Positions 24,881 to 32,836 of a stretch of DNA of 41,375 nt are shown in pieces. The notes beneath the pieces were generated by a model. The model was not told the origin of the DNA, did no database searches, and saw nothing but the letters and a program-made list of their open reading frames with translations. The number at the start of each line of letters is the position of its first letter. The stretch's first letter is position 1. The position numbers and the translations under genes are program-made. Source of the stretch: Brevibacillus fortis (GTDB taxonomy: Bacteria; Bacillota; Bacilli; Brevibacillales; Brevibacillaceae); contig NZ_PXZM01000037.1 in the NCBI RefSeq assembly GCF_003013395.1, forward strand, positions 1-41,375, given 5' to 3'.

Positions 24881-25840
24881 ATGCAACGAAAGAAGCTAGT
24901 CCAGGTAAAGAACCTGACAAAAACCTTTACGTTGGGTAAAGGGCTCTCACTTACGGCAGCGGATCATGTTTCCTTCGATATATATGAGGGGGAGACGTTT
25001 GGACTGGTAGGAGAATCTGGCTGCGGCAAATCGACCACAGGGCGAACAATCATCGGATTGTATCAACCGACGACAGGTGAGGTCATTTTTGACGGGCAAA
25101 ACGTCCATCAGGCATCATCTGCTGAGCGGAGTAAACTCACACGCCATATGCAAATGATTTTTCAGGACCCGTATGCTTCTCTGAACCCCCGAATGAACAT
25201 TGCGGAAATCATTTCGGAGGGCCTGCATCTTAACGGGCTATATAAAGGGAAAGAACGGATGAATCGTGTGATTGAGCTGTTGGAGATGGTTGGTTTGCAA
25301 AAAGAGCATGCCAACCGTTTCCCGCACGAGTTCAGTGGCGGTCAGCGACAGCGGATAGGAATTGCTCGGGCACTTGCCGTCAATCCTTCATTCATCATTG
25401 CCGATGAACCGATTTCCGCACTCGATGTTTCGGTTCAGGCCCAGGTCGTTAATTTAATGAAGAAACTACAGCAGGAACAAAAGCTGACGTATTTGTTTAT
25501 CGCGCATGATTTGGCGATGGTCAAACACATCAGTGACCGTATTGGCGTCATGTACCTGGGCAATATGGTCGAGATGACCGCTAGTGAAATTCTTTACGAA
25601 TCACCCAAGCATCCTTACACGCAGGCGTTGTTGGCGGCCATTCCTGTCCCCGATCCCGATTTAGAGAAAAGCCGTGAGCGCACCATTATCGAAGGTGACG
25701 TTCCAAGCCCGATCAATCCACCTAGCGGCTGTGTGTTCCGTACGCGCTGTCCGGTAGCCAAACCAGTATGCGCCGAAAAGAAGCCTATCTGGCAGGAAGC
25801 GGACACCAACCACTTCGTCGCCTGTCACTTGTATCAGTAA
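24881..25840 (+). CDS. ykfD: Peptide ABC transporter ATPase, OppF-like
   Basis: This 319-residue second ATPase of the peptide transporter has Walker A GESGCGKS (44-51), signature FSGGQRQR, Walker B FIIADEPISALD and H-loop IAHDLAMVK. The C-terminal PPSGCVFRTRCP cysteine region is present. ATG 24881 follows GGGGAGGAG; the frame remains open back to 24782 over the end of ykfC but without a suitable ribosome site. In the B. subtilis cluster the corresponding gene is ykfD. Confidence 0.92.
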   Translation: MQRKKLVQVKNLTKTFTLGKGLSLTAADHVSFDIYEGETFGLVGESGCGKSTTGRTIIGLYQPTTGEVIFDGQNVHQASSAERSKLTRHMQMIFQDPYASLNPRMNIAEIISEGLHLNGLYKGKERMNRVIELLEMVGLQKEHANRFPHEFSGGQRQRIGIARALAVNPSFIIADEPISALDVSVQAQVVNLMKKLQQEQKLTYLFIAHDLAMVKHISDRIGVMYLGNMVEMTASEILYESPKHPYTQALLAAIPVPDPDLEKSRERTIIEGDVPSPINPPSGCVFRTRCPVAKPVCAEKKPIWQEADTNHFVACHLYQ

Positions 25841-25877
25841 TCTTGGTTATTGTCAGAAAATTCGACATTGTCTTTTT

Positions 25878-25907
25878 GCCATCCTCGGCTACTGGGGATG
25901 GCTTTTT
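25878..25907 (+). terminator. Intrinsic terminator of the ykf transcript
   Basis: GCCATCC (25878-25884) pairs with GGATGGC (25896-25902), followed by five T. Confidence 0.85.
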
Positions 25908-25931
25908 CTTCATAAACTTTTAACTCTACCG

Positions 25932-25987
25932 GATGAAAGGGCTTTCATCAACTATTCGGAGAGGAGAACTGTTAATATTCTGTTAAC
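25932..25987 (+). promoter_or_regulatory. Operator-like repeats upstream of the sigma factor gene
   Basis: GATGAAAG (25932-25939) and CTTTCATC (25942-25949) form an 18-nt inverted repeat with a 2-nt centre. CTGTTAA occurs at 25969-25975 and 25980-25986, an 11-nt direct repeat that reads TTAACA-N5-TTAACA on the - strand. These look like protein-binding sites; the regulator is unknown. Confidence 0.4.
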
Positions 25988-26091
25988 TGGCAGGAATCAA
26001 ACAGGTTTTGTCGAAATACGTTTACAGTAAAACATTCCGTGACTCACATACTTCATCGTGAACTTCCATTCCAGAGAAGTGAGGGTTGCAT

Positions 26092-27036
26092 ATGACTCTG
26101 AGTACCTCCTCGTTCCATTCAACACCCCGCAGGTGGCGGGAAGTGGAGACACAGTTGGGAATAGTTGTCCCTAGGTCGCTTCGATCGGACACCGCTGCTC
26201 TACTGTTTTTGGAAAGCGTCGCTGCAACACCCATGTTGGACAAAGAAGAAGAACTTGCTTGCCTGATTCGCTATCAGCAGGATGGTGATCTGGAAGCACG
26301 TGAAACGATTGTGCGCGCCTATTTACGCTATGTAGTAAGTACCGCTTTGCGCCATTTGAAAAGAGGGATGCCGTTCCTGGATTTGATTCAGGAGGGCACG
26401 ATTGGTTTGTTTACCGCGATTGACAAATTTGATGTGGAACGTGGCGTGCGTCTCTATCATTATTCGCATTGGTGGATCTCACAAGCGATCACCCGTGCTA
26501 TTAACGACAAAGGAACTTTGATCCGCATTCCTGTCCACATGCATGAGCAGATTCGCCAGTATCAAAAGCAAGTTTTGCATCTCATCCACGCTTTGAACCG
26601 TACGCCGGATCGACAAGAGATTGCCGTTCTCTTGGATATTCCGTTGGAAAAGGTGGAGGCCATCGAATTGGCTTTGATGATGAAGATGGAATCCATTGAC
26701 GCTGAGCTGGATAGTGAGAAATGGCAGGCTTGGCATGAAGACGAGAGCTTGAGCTACGCAGAAATCATGGATGATGGGTTGTCCTCTCTGGATGACTGGA
26801 TTGAAAAGGTAGACCTTCGCTCGCAAATGCGTGCAGCGTTGGAGCGGCTTAGTCCCCGCGCCCAAGAAATTATCTCCATGCGTTATGGTCTCTATGATGA
26901 TCAAGTGTATACGCTGGAGGAAGTGGGGAAAATGTTCGGTCTTACCCGGGAGCGTATTCGCCAGATTGAAGCGACGACGATTGACCGATTGCGGACGCAA
27001 AAAGCTTCTCATGTATTAAAAGATTATTTAACCTAA
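26092..27036 (+). CDS. RpoD-like group 2 sigma-70 factor
   Basis: This 314-residue sigma factor contains region 1.2/2 with FLDLIQEGTIGLFTAIDKFD (about 101-120) and YSHWWISQAITRAIND. Region 3 follows, with RIPVHMHEQIRQY, and then region 4.2 with LTRERIRQIE. It lacks region 1.1 and is shorter than SigA, so it is an extra housekeeping-like factor rather than the principal one. It is a single gene with a terminator on each side and no anti-sigma neighbour. ATG 26092 follows GAGGG; an in-frame TTG at 26086 is nearer to it. Confidence 0.85.
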   Translation: MTLSTSSFHSTPRRWREVETQLGIVVPRSLRSDTAALLFLESVAATPMLDKEEELACLIRYQQDGDLEARETIVRAYLRYVVSTALRHLKRGMPFLDLIQEGTIGLFTAIDKFDVERGVRLYHYSHWWISQAITRAINDKGTLIRIPVHMHEQIRQYQKQVLHLIHALNRTPDRQEIAVLLDIPLEKVEAIELALMMKMESIDAELDSEKWQAWHEDESLSYAEIMDDGLSSLDDWIEKVDLRSQMRAALERLSPRAQEIISMRYGLYDDQVYTLEEVGKMFGLTRERIRQIEATTIDRLRTQKASHVLKDYLT

Positions 27037-27057
27037 CATAGGATTTCGTTACTTCGG

Positions 27058-27083
27058 CCCCTCTTCGTATAGAGGGGTTTTTT
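27058..27083 (+). terminator. Intrinsic terminator after the sigma factor gene
   Basis: CCCCTC (27058-27063) pairs with GAGGGG (27072-27077) around an 8-nt loop, followed by six T. Confidence 0.85.
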
Positions 27084-27224
27084 CTGTCAGAAATGGTCGA
27101 ATTCGCAAAGTGTCAGACTCATAGCTGGAGAAGCGTAGTCTTTTTCTCCTTGTGGTAAACTGGTAAGATAGCTTCATGATTTTTTCGTTATTTAATGAGG
27201 TAGATCGTAAAGGAGGATCGCTAC

Positions 27225-28097
27225 ATGGGCGATTATATGATAAGAGCAACTGGTTTTAATGGGCATGTTCGTGCATTTGCCGCACGCACAACAGAATCTG
27301 TCGAAGATATGCGTCGTCGTCACGACATGTGGAATACAGCTACAGCAGCAGCGGGACGTACGCTGACCATTAGCTTGATGATGGGGGCTATGTTAAAAGG
27401 AAACGAGAGCCTCCATGTCAAAGTAAAAGGAGGCGGACCAATCGGGCAGATCATCGCGGAAGTAAACGCACATGGTGAAGGAATTGCTTATGTATCCAAT
27501 CCTCACGTCCACTTTGAGCTAAACGATAAAGGTAAGCTCGATGTAGCGCGTGCAGTGGGAACAGACGGGTTTGTGTACGTGACGAAAGATCTCGGTCTCA
27601 AGGAGCCGTATCAAGGCAGTGCGCCGATCGTCTCTGGTGAGATTGGGGAAGACTTCACTTATTATTTTGTGATGTCCGAGCAAACGCCTTCAGCAGTAGG
27701 GGTGGGTGTACTGGTTAATCCTGAGGACCGTTCTGTTTTGGCTGCGGGTGGATTTATTCTTCAGCTGTTGCCGAATACGCCTGAAGAGGTTGTAGCAGCA
27801 ATTGAAGAACGCTTGGGACAGCTTCCGCAAGTATCTCGCATGATTGGCGAAGGCTTGACTCCTGAAGAAATTTTGGACCGCGTATTGGATGAGCCAAAAA
27901 TCCTGAGCCACACTGACATTCAATTTAGCTGCAAATGTACAGTGGATAAGGTTGTTCAGGCATTGATCAGTATGGGACGCGAAGAAATGGAAGGTCTGAT
28001 CGAAGAACAGGGCGAAGCAGAAGTACACTGTCATTTCTGTAATGAACGTTACCATTATGACAGATCCGCGTTGGAAGACATCCTGAAAGACATGTAA
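27225..28097 (+). CDS. hslO: Redox-regulated chaperone Hsp33
   Basis: This 290-residue Hsp33 has its C-terminal zinc-binding switch complete: Cys236 and Cys238 (FSCKCT) and Cys269 and Cys272 (CHFC). It protects unfolded proteins under oxidative stress, when the disulfides form and zinc is released. AAAGGAGG precedes the ATG. It is the first gene of the conserved hslO-PpiC-cysK order shared with B. subtilis; ftsH and coaX, which normally precede it, are not in the window. Confidence 0.95.
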   Translation: MGDYMIRATGFNGHVRAFAARTTESVEDMRRRHDMWNTATAAAGRTLTISLMMGAMLKGNESLHVKVKGGGPIGQIIAEVNAHGEGIAYVSNPHVHFELNDKGKLDVARAVGTDGFVYVTKDLGLKEPYQGSAPIVSGEIGEDFTYYFVMSEQTPSAVGVGVLVNPEDRSVLAAGGFILQLLPNTPEEVVAAIEERLGQLPQVSRMIGEGLTPEEILDRVLDEPKILSHTDIQFSCKCTVDKVVQALISMGREEMEGLIEEQGEAEVHCHFCNERYHYDRSALEDILKDM

Positions 28098-28125
28098 GCG
28101 CGGCGTCAAGTAGGGGAGTGTTGGC

Positions 28126-29028
28126 ATGACCAACGTAAAAGGGTTGTGGGCATTCATTGGGGCGCTTGTATTGTTGCTGCTTGCCGTTACCTGGGCGTGG
28201 TACCAGGCATCAGGCAAGCTGCAGCCTGCGGCCATTGTAGGGGATAAGACGATTAGCAACGATGAGTATGTAACGGCGCTGAAACAAAAGTTTGGTAAGC
28301 AGGTGCTAAACGACATGATTAATCGGGAAGTCGTTTTTCAAGAGGCGAAGCGATCCGGCGTCACGGTTGATCCGAAGCAGCTGGAGCAAGAGCTTTCCCA
28401 GATTCGCGACAGCTATGGCAGTCGGACAGACAGCGAGTTTGAGGCTGCACTGTTAAAACAGGCGGGAACGACCGTGGAAGCCCTCAAGCAGGAGATTTCT
28501 TATCAAATCCTGCTGCAAACCCTGGCAACGAAGGACATGATCATCAAGGATGAAGAAGTGCTAAACGTCTACAATAGCCGATCTGACCGTTATACCCGAC
28601 CTATGCAGATGCATTTGGGACAAATCGTCGTGGCATCATCAAAGGCAGCGGAACAAGTTTTGGCTGATTTAAAAAACGGAGCCGACTTTCAGACGATTGC
28701 CAAAGAGCGCTCGATTGATGCGGATACCGCGGCTAACGGCGGCGATGTAGGCTGGGTTTCCATCAAGGATAATCGATTGCCCGACGAGGCGAAGCCCATC
28801 GTAGAAAAGCTGGAGAAAGACAAATATAGCGAAGCGATCAAAATAGACGATCAATACGTCATTTATCAACTGACAGAGCGCAGGGAAGCTAGTCAACGGA
28901 CGTTTGAAGAGGTAAAAGATGAGCTGCGCCGAGAAATCGCCTTTGCCCAGGTGGAGTCGCTAGATGTCGTGCTGGAGCGATTGCGAAAATCGGTAGGAGT
29001 CCAGATTTCTGGGCAAATGCCTCATTGA
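28126..29028 (+). CDS. Membrane-anchored PpiC-type foldase (YacD-like)
   Basis: This 300-residue protein has an N-terminal hydrophobic anchor (about 5-25). A SurA-N-like helical region follows (30-150), then a parvulin/PpiC domain (about 160-255) with MHLGQIVV and the GGDVGWVS motif. It belongs to the PrsA/SurA group and would act outside the membrane on secreted proteins. No lipobox cysteine is visible, unlike PrsA. It sits between hslO and cysK, where B. subtilis has yacD. Confidence 0.85.
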   Translation: MTNVKGLWAFIGALVLLLLAVTWAWYQASGKLQPAAIVGDKTISNDEYVTALKQKFGKQVLNDMINREVVFQEAKRSGVTVDPKQLEQELSQIRDSYGSRTDSEFEAALLKQAGTTVEALKQEISYQILLQTLATKDMIIKDEEVLNVYNSRSDRYTRPMQMHLGQIVVASSKAAEQVLADLKNGADFQTIAKERSIDADTAANGGDVGWVSIKDNRLPDEAKPIVEKLEKDKYSEAIKIDDQYVIYQLTERREASQRTFEEVKDELRREIAFAQVESLDVVLERLRKSVGVQISGQMPH

Positions 29029-29053
29029 CCAAATAGGCTACCGTTGATATAAT
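29025..29053 (+). promoter_or_regulatory. Sigma-A promoter of cysK
   Basis: TTGACC (29025-29030) and TATAAT (29048-29053) with a 17-nt spacer. The -35 overlaps the stop codon of the preceding gene. Confidence 0.75.
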
Positions 29054-29110
29054 TATGTCAATAAATCCTAGCGTTTTACTCGGTTATTAAAAATAGGAGG
29101 GGCAGAACAT

Positions 29111-30043
29111 ATGCGCGTGGCTAATTCCATTATCGATTTGATTGGATTTACTCCGCTTGTAAAGCTGAATCGTGTTGTCACCGAAGATATTGCAGACATT
29201 TACTTGAAGCTGGAGTTCTTCAACCCGGGCAGCAGTGTAAAAGACCGAATTGCGTTGTCGATGATTGAGGCAGCAGAGGCAGAGGGAAGTCTGAAACCGG
29301 GTGATACTATCATTGAACCTACGAGCGGAAATACCGGTATTGGACTCGCGATGGTTGCTGCTGCAAAAGGCTATCGTGCTATTCTGGTCATGCCAGAGAC
29401 GATGAGTATTGAGCGACGCAACCTGTTGCGTGCGTATGGTGCGGAGCTAGTTCTCACACCAGGCAGCGAAGGGATGGGCGGAGCGATTCGCAAAGCAGAA
29501 GAGCTGGCGAAAGAAGATAGCACGTATTTCATTCCACAACAATTTAATAACTTGGCAAACCCGGCTATACACCGTGAGACGACTGCACGTGAGCTTCTGG
29601 ACCAAGCGAAGGAAATCGGCGGCGTAGATGCGTTTATTTCCGGTATCGGTACAGGCGGAACGATTACGGGTGTAGGGCAGGTTCTTCGTGAACACTATCC
29701 GAATGTACAAATCGTAGCTGTTGAGCCTGCGGCTTCGCCAGTTCTGTCTGGCGGCAAACCAGGTCCACATAAAATCCAAGGAATCGGGGCTGGCTTTGTC
29801 CCGGATATTCTTGATACACAAATTTACGACGAAATCATTAAGGTAGAAAACGAGGACGCTTTTGAAACTGCGCGTCGTGTTGCTCGTCAGGAAGGCATTC
29901 TCGGAGGGATTTCTTCTGGGGCGGCGATCCATGCGGCTCTGCAAGTAGCAGCGAAGCTCGGCAAAGGCAAAAAAGTGATTGCTGTCATTCCTTCGAATGG
30001 TGAGCGTTATTTGTCCACGCCTCTGTATCAGTTCGAAGATTAA
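29111..30043 (+). CDS. cysK: Cysteine synthase A (O-acetylserine sulfhydrylase)
   Basis: This 310-residue PLP enzyme makes cysteine from O-acetylserine and sulfide. PLP-binding Lys44 lies in SSVKDRIAL, the phosphate and substrate loop TSGNTGIG is at 71-78, and the glycine-rich GTGGTITG loop and SSGAAIHAA segment are present. AATAGGAGGGG precedes the ATG. It has its own consensus promoter and terminator. Confidence 0.95.
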   Translation: MRVANSIIDLIGFTPLVKLNRVVTEDIADIYLKLEFFNPGSSVKDRIALSMIEAAEAEGSLKPGDTIIEPTSGNTGIGLAMVAAAKGYRAILVMPETMSIERRNLLRAYGAELVLTPGSEGMGGAIRKAEELAKEDSTYFIPQQFNNLANPAIHRETTARELLDQAKEIGGVDAFISGIGTGGTITGVGQVLREHYPNVQIVAVEPAASPVLSGGKPGPHKIQGIGAGFVPDILDTQIYDEIIKVENEDAFETARRVARQEGILGGISSGAAIHAALQVAAKLGKGKKVIAVIPSNGERYLSTPLYQFED

Positions 30044-30060
30044 TCAGAAAAAGACACGGC

Positions 30061-30099
30061 AAGACCACGCAGCGCCCCGTTGGCGACGTGGTCTTTTCT
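30061..30099 (+). terminator. Intrinsic terminator after cysK
   Basis: AAGACCACG (30061-30069) pairs with CGTGGTCTT (30087-30095), followed by a T-rich stretch. Confidence 0.85.
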
Positions 30100-30117
30100 T
30101 TTTGTACTAGGCAACTA

Positions 30118-30123
30118 TATAAT
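30118..30123 (+). promoter_or_regulatory. Possible -10 box for the folate operon
   Basis: A perfect TATAAT lies 41 nt before the pabB ATG. No good -35 is visible at 17 nt (TTTCTT at 30095-30100), so the promoter would be weak or regulated. Confidence 0.35.
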
Positions 30124-30163
30124 GAACGGATAAATAGTGAAAACCGGAGCGTGAAGAGGAAGA

Positions 30164-31657
30164 ATGTTCCCTACCTTTGCTGATTGCCAGACGTATGCCT
30201 TATCTTATCCGTTGGTTCCCCTTGCCCTGCGTAAACCGTGGTCTTCGACGATTGATCCGTGGCAGGTGCTCACAAAACTACAGCCTTCTCTGCAAAATGC
30301 TGTCCTGTTGGAAAGCGGACGAGCTGGGCGGTATACCTTTTTGGCATATGAGCCTATCGCTACGCTGCGCAGTCAGCGAGGAGAAACCATCGTTTCGTAC
30401 CCAGAAGGAAAAATAGAGAGCATAGAGGCTCACAACCCATTGAATGCTTTACGAGAGCTGCTGTCTCGTTACTGTACCCCTACGCTTCCAAATATGCCAG
30501 ATTTTTCCGGTGGCGCCGTAGGCTATATCAGCTATGAGATGAACCGCTTTTTTGAGCCTAGCTTGCCACAGATAGCGACTGACGACTTACAGTTGCCAGA
30601 CCTGTATGTTATGATAATGCAAGACCTTCTCGTCTTTGATCATGAGACCCGAGAGATCATTTGCCTGACGCATTTGAGTGCGGATAATTTGACCGAAGAG
30701 AGCTATCGACAAGCAGCATTCCACCTGGAAAAACGCATGGACTCGATTGCTTCATTGGCAATGGATTGCGATGAGACAGATTGGGAAGCTTTGCGCAAAA
30801 GACCGCTAGCCAAACTAGTGCCAGCGTCCGTATCCTTTGCCAAAGACCAATTCGAGGATGCCGTTCGTCGGGTGCAGGAGTACATCGCCCAAGGGGATGT
30901 TTTTCAGGTCAATCTGTCGGTACGGCAAAGCAAGTCGGTGCAGGTGACAGCCCCAGAAGTGTATGATGTGCTTCGCAAGCTGAATCCGTCTCCTTATATG
31001 GGCTATCTGAGCTTCCCTGAATTTCAATTGGTTAGTGCCTCGCCAGAACTACTTGTAAAGGTAAAAGGCAAGGAAGTGCATACGCGTCCGATCGCCGGTA
31101 CACGTCCGCGTGGATTAACGGACGAGCAGGACGATGCATTGGCACGTGAGCTGATTGATAATGAAAAGGAACGCGCAGAGCATGTCATGCTGGTTGATCT
31201 GGAACGCAATGACATGGGCCGAGTATGTCGCTTTGGCAGTGTGGAGGTCAGCGAATTCATGGTCGTGGAGAAATATTCCCACGTCATGCATATCGTTTCT
31301 CACGTCAAAGGAGAGCTGGCAGCAGGCAAGGATGCGCTGGATGCGATCGAAGCGACTTTTCCGGGAGGGACGATCACCGGAGCGCCAAAAGTTCGCACGA
31401 TGGAAATCATCGAGGAGCTGGAGCCAGTCAAACGAGGCGTCTATACGGGATCAATCGGCTGGTTTGGCTTCAATGGTGATATCGAGGTCAACATTGCCAT
31501 CCGTACCATGGTGATCAAGGATGGCGTAGCTCATGTGCAGGCTGGAGCGGGTATCGTGATTGACTCGGTTCCTGAGGCTGAGTATGCCGAGTCATTGAAA
31601 AAGGCAGAAGCGTTGTGGAAAGCGCTTGAGTTGAGCGAGCAGAGAACGATGAGTTGA
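30164..31657 (+). CDS. pabB: Aminodeoxychorismate synthase component I
   Basis: This 497-residue chorismate-utilising enzyme forms 4-amino-4-deoxychorismate from chorismate with the glutaminase PabA. Chorismate-binding motifs are PIAGTRPRG (309-317), EKERAEHVMLVDLERND and FPGGTITGAPKVR (399-411). The position that is Lys274 in E. coli PabB is alanine (Ala311), as in anthranilate synthase TrpE. The neighbourhood (pabA, pabC, folP) favours PabB over TrpE, and I have used that name. Confidence 0.85.
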   Translation: MFPTFADCQTYALSYPLVPLALRKPWSSTIDPWQVLTKLQPSLQNAVLLESGRAGRYTFLAYEPIATLRSQRGETIVSYPEGKIESIEAHNPLNALRELLSRYCTPTLPNMPDFSGGAVGYISYEMNRFFEPSLPQIATDDLQLPDLYVMIMQDLLVFDHETREIICLTHLSADNLTEESYRQAAFHLEKRMDSIASLAMDCDETDWEALRKRPLAKLVPASVSFAKDQFEDAVRRVQEYIAQGDVFQVNLSVRQSKSVQVTAPEVYDVLRKLNPSPYMGYLSFPEFQLVSASPELLVKVKGKEVHTRPIAGTRPRGLTDEQDDALARELIDNEKERAEHVMLVDLERNDMGRVCRFGSVEVSEFMVVEKYSHVMHIVSHVKGELAAGKDALDAIEATFPGGTITGAPKVRTMEIIEELEPVKRGVYTGSIGWFGFNGDIEVNIAIRTMVIKDGVAHVQAGAGIVIDSVPEAEYAESLKKAEALWKALELSEQRTMS

Positions 31658-31674
31658 GAGGAGACGAGTGTACG

Positions 31675-32259
31675 ATGATTTTGATGATTGATAACTACGA
31701 TTCCTTTACCTACAATTTGGTGCAGTATGTGGGAGAGCTTGGGGAAGAGCTACAAGTGTATCGCAATGACAAAATTACACTGGAAGAAATCGAACGATTG
31801 GCACCTGATTATTTGATGGTGTCTCCAGGACCGTGCACGCCAAATGAAGCGGGGATCAGCATGGATGCAATCCGCCATTTTGCCGGAAAAATTCCGATTT
31901 TGGGTGTTTGTTTGGGCCATCAGTCCATTGGGCAAGTGTTTGGCGGAAAAGTCATTCGGGCCGAGCGCTTGATGCACGGAAAAACGTCCGAAGTTTTCCA
32001 TGATGGCAAAACCATCTTTCAGGACATCCCTTCCCCTTTTACAGCGGCACGCTACCATTCCTTGATTATTGAGGAAGCGTCCATTCCGAGCGAGCTGGAA
32101 GTAACCGCCCGAACAGCCGAAGGCGAAATTATGGCTGTACGCCATCGGGAATACCCAATCGAAGGTGTCCAGTTCCACCCTGAATCGATTATTACGGAGC
32201 ACGGCAAACAATTGCTGAAGAACTTCCTTACCGCATACGCGCGCCATACGACAGGTTAA
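31675..32259 (+). CDS. pabA: Glutamine amidotransferase PabA/TrpG
   Basis: This 194-residue glutaminase supplies ammonia to PabB. The triad is Cys79 (GVCLGHQ), His168 and Glu170 (FHPES). In B. subtilis the orthologue at this place also serves anthranilate synthase, so a dual role is possible. ATG 31675 starts the conserved MILMIDNYDSFTYN segment; the open frame extends back to 31654. It is followed by a terminator and no longer adjoins pabC. Confidence 0.92.
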   Translation: MILMIDNYDSFTYNLVQYVGELGEELQVYRNDKITLEEIERLAPDYLMVSPGPCTPNEAGISMDAIRHFAGKIPILGVCLGHQSIGQVFGGKVIRAERLMHGKTSEVFHDGKTIFQDIPSPFTAARYHSLIIEEASIPSELEVTARTAEGEIMAVRHREYPIEGVQFHPESIITEHGKQLLKNFLTAYARHTTG

Positions 32260-32277
32260 CACATAGATACGACAGGG

Positions 32278-32306
32278 AAACCGCCTTTTTTCGAGGGCGG
32301 TTTTTT
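32278..32306 (+). terminator. Intrinsic terminator after pabA
   Basis: AAACCGCC (32278-32285) pairs with GGCGGTTT (32296-32303), followed by more T. Confidence 0.85.
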
Positions 32307-32457
32307 GTTCTATTAGTCGGAAAGATAAGCGAAGCTAAGACAACCCCAAAGGCTTGGCATAGTCATGTCTAATAGGTAGGGGTTTATTAGTGTGAGACAG
32401 TTGTTGTGACATCTCATCCTAAGTTTCAAAGGTATCGATGAACCAATAAAGGCTGGT

Positions 32458-32668
32458 GAGAAGAAAAAGCGCAGGGCTCGTAGACCTTGACAGCGCCTAC
32501 CCAGTCGGAACTTCAAAAAGGGGACCACGGTTGTCGAACACCTCTTCTTTGAGAAACTTCCGCCCGTAGGGTGGCTTTGGCTCGACGGTCCCCTTTTTGA
32601 AGTGGAGACGGGCAGTGATTCCCCATGCTGGCGTGTCAGAGTCGAAGAGAATTGTGCTTTTTCTTCTC
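32458..32668. repeat. Long imperfect palindrome (about 210 nt), possible structured RNA or MITE-like element
   Basis: Nested complementary arms run from both ends. GAGAAGAAAAAGCGC (32458-32472) pairs with 32654-32668 (one G-T). TGACAGCGCC (32488-32497) pairs with GGCGTGTCA (32630-32638). CTTCAAAAAGGGGACC (32511-32526) pairs perfectly with 32587-32602. GTCGA (33-37 of 32500s) pairs with TCGAC (32582-32586), and a CCGCCC/GGGTGG hairpin closes it at 32560-32574. No protein-coding frame is convincing. It lies between the pabA terminator and the phosphatase promoter. I see no target-site duplication, and no known RNA family is recognised. Confidence 0.65.
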
Positions 32669-32729
32669 CTCCACTATGTTGACTCAAACCAGAAGACCCT
32701 TTCCTCTCTTGAGCAAATGTAAATCGATC

Positions 32730-32793
32730 TTTACTGTTTCCTTAAATTTCTTTACATTCCCCACGTCATTTCTCAATATTGGAAGATTACAAT
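32730..32793 (+). promoter_or_regulatory. Pho-box-like repeats and -10 of the alkaline phosphatase gene
   Basis: TTTACT (32730), TTAAAT (32742) and TTTACA (32751) are spaced 9-12 nt, near the 11-nt period of PhoP boxes with consensus TTAACA. A -10-like TACAAT lies at 32788-32793 with no clear -35, as in PhoP-activated promoters. Control by phosphate starvation is inferred from this and the gene product. Confidence 0.5.
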
Positions 32794-32836
32794 CAAGTTG
32801 AAAATAAACAATAATTCATTTCTTAGGAGGTACATG

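Noticed and set aside
29054..29098. Possible CymR or Rrf2 site in the cysK leader
   Set aside because: The AATAA...TTATT symmetry is weak and does not match the consensus I remember.
32313..32687. 124-codon - strand open frame in the pabA-phoA gap
   Set aside because: It runs through the long palindrome, has low-complexity Ser/Phe/Arg content and no ribosome site; the palindrome explains the open frame better.
32798..32836. Upstream TTG start for phoA with an LRRYMM segment, suggesting a Tat signal
   Set aside because: The GGAGG site is inside that extension and points to ATG 32834/32837. The segment does not match the S-R-R-x-F-L-K motif well, and the shorter start gives a normal Sec signal peptide.
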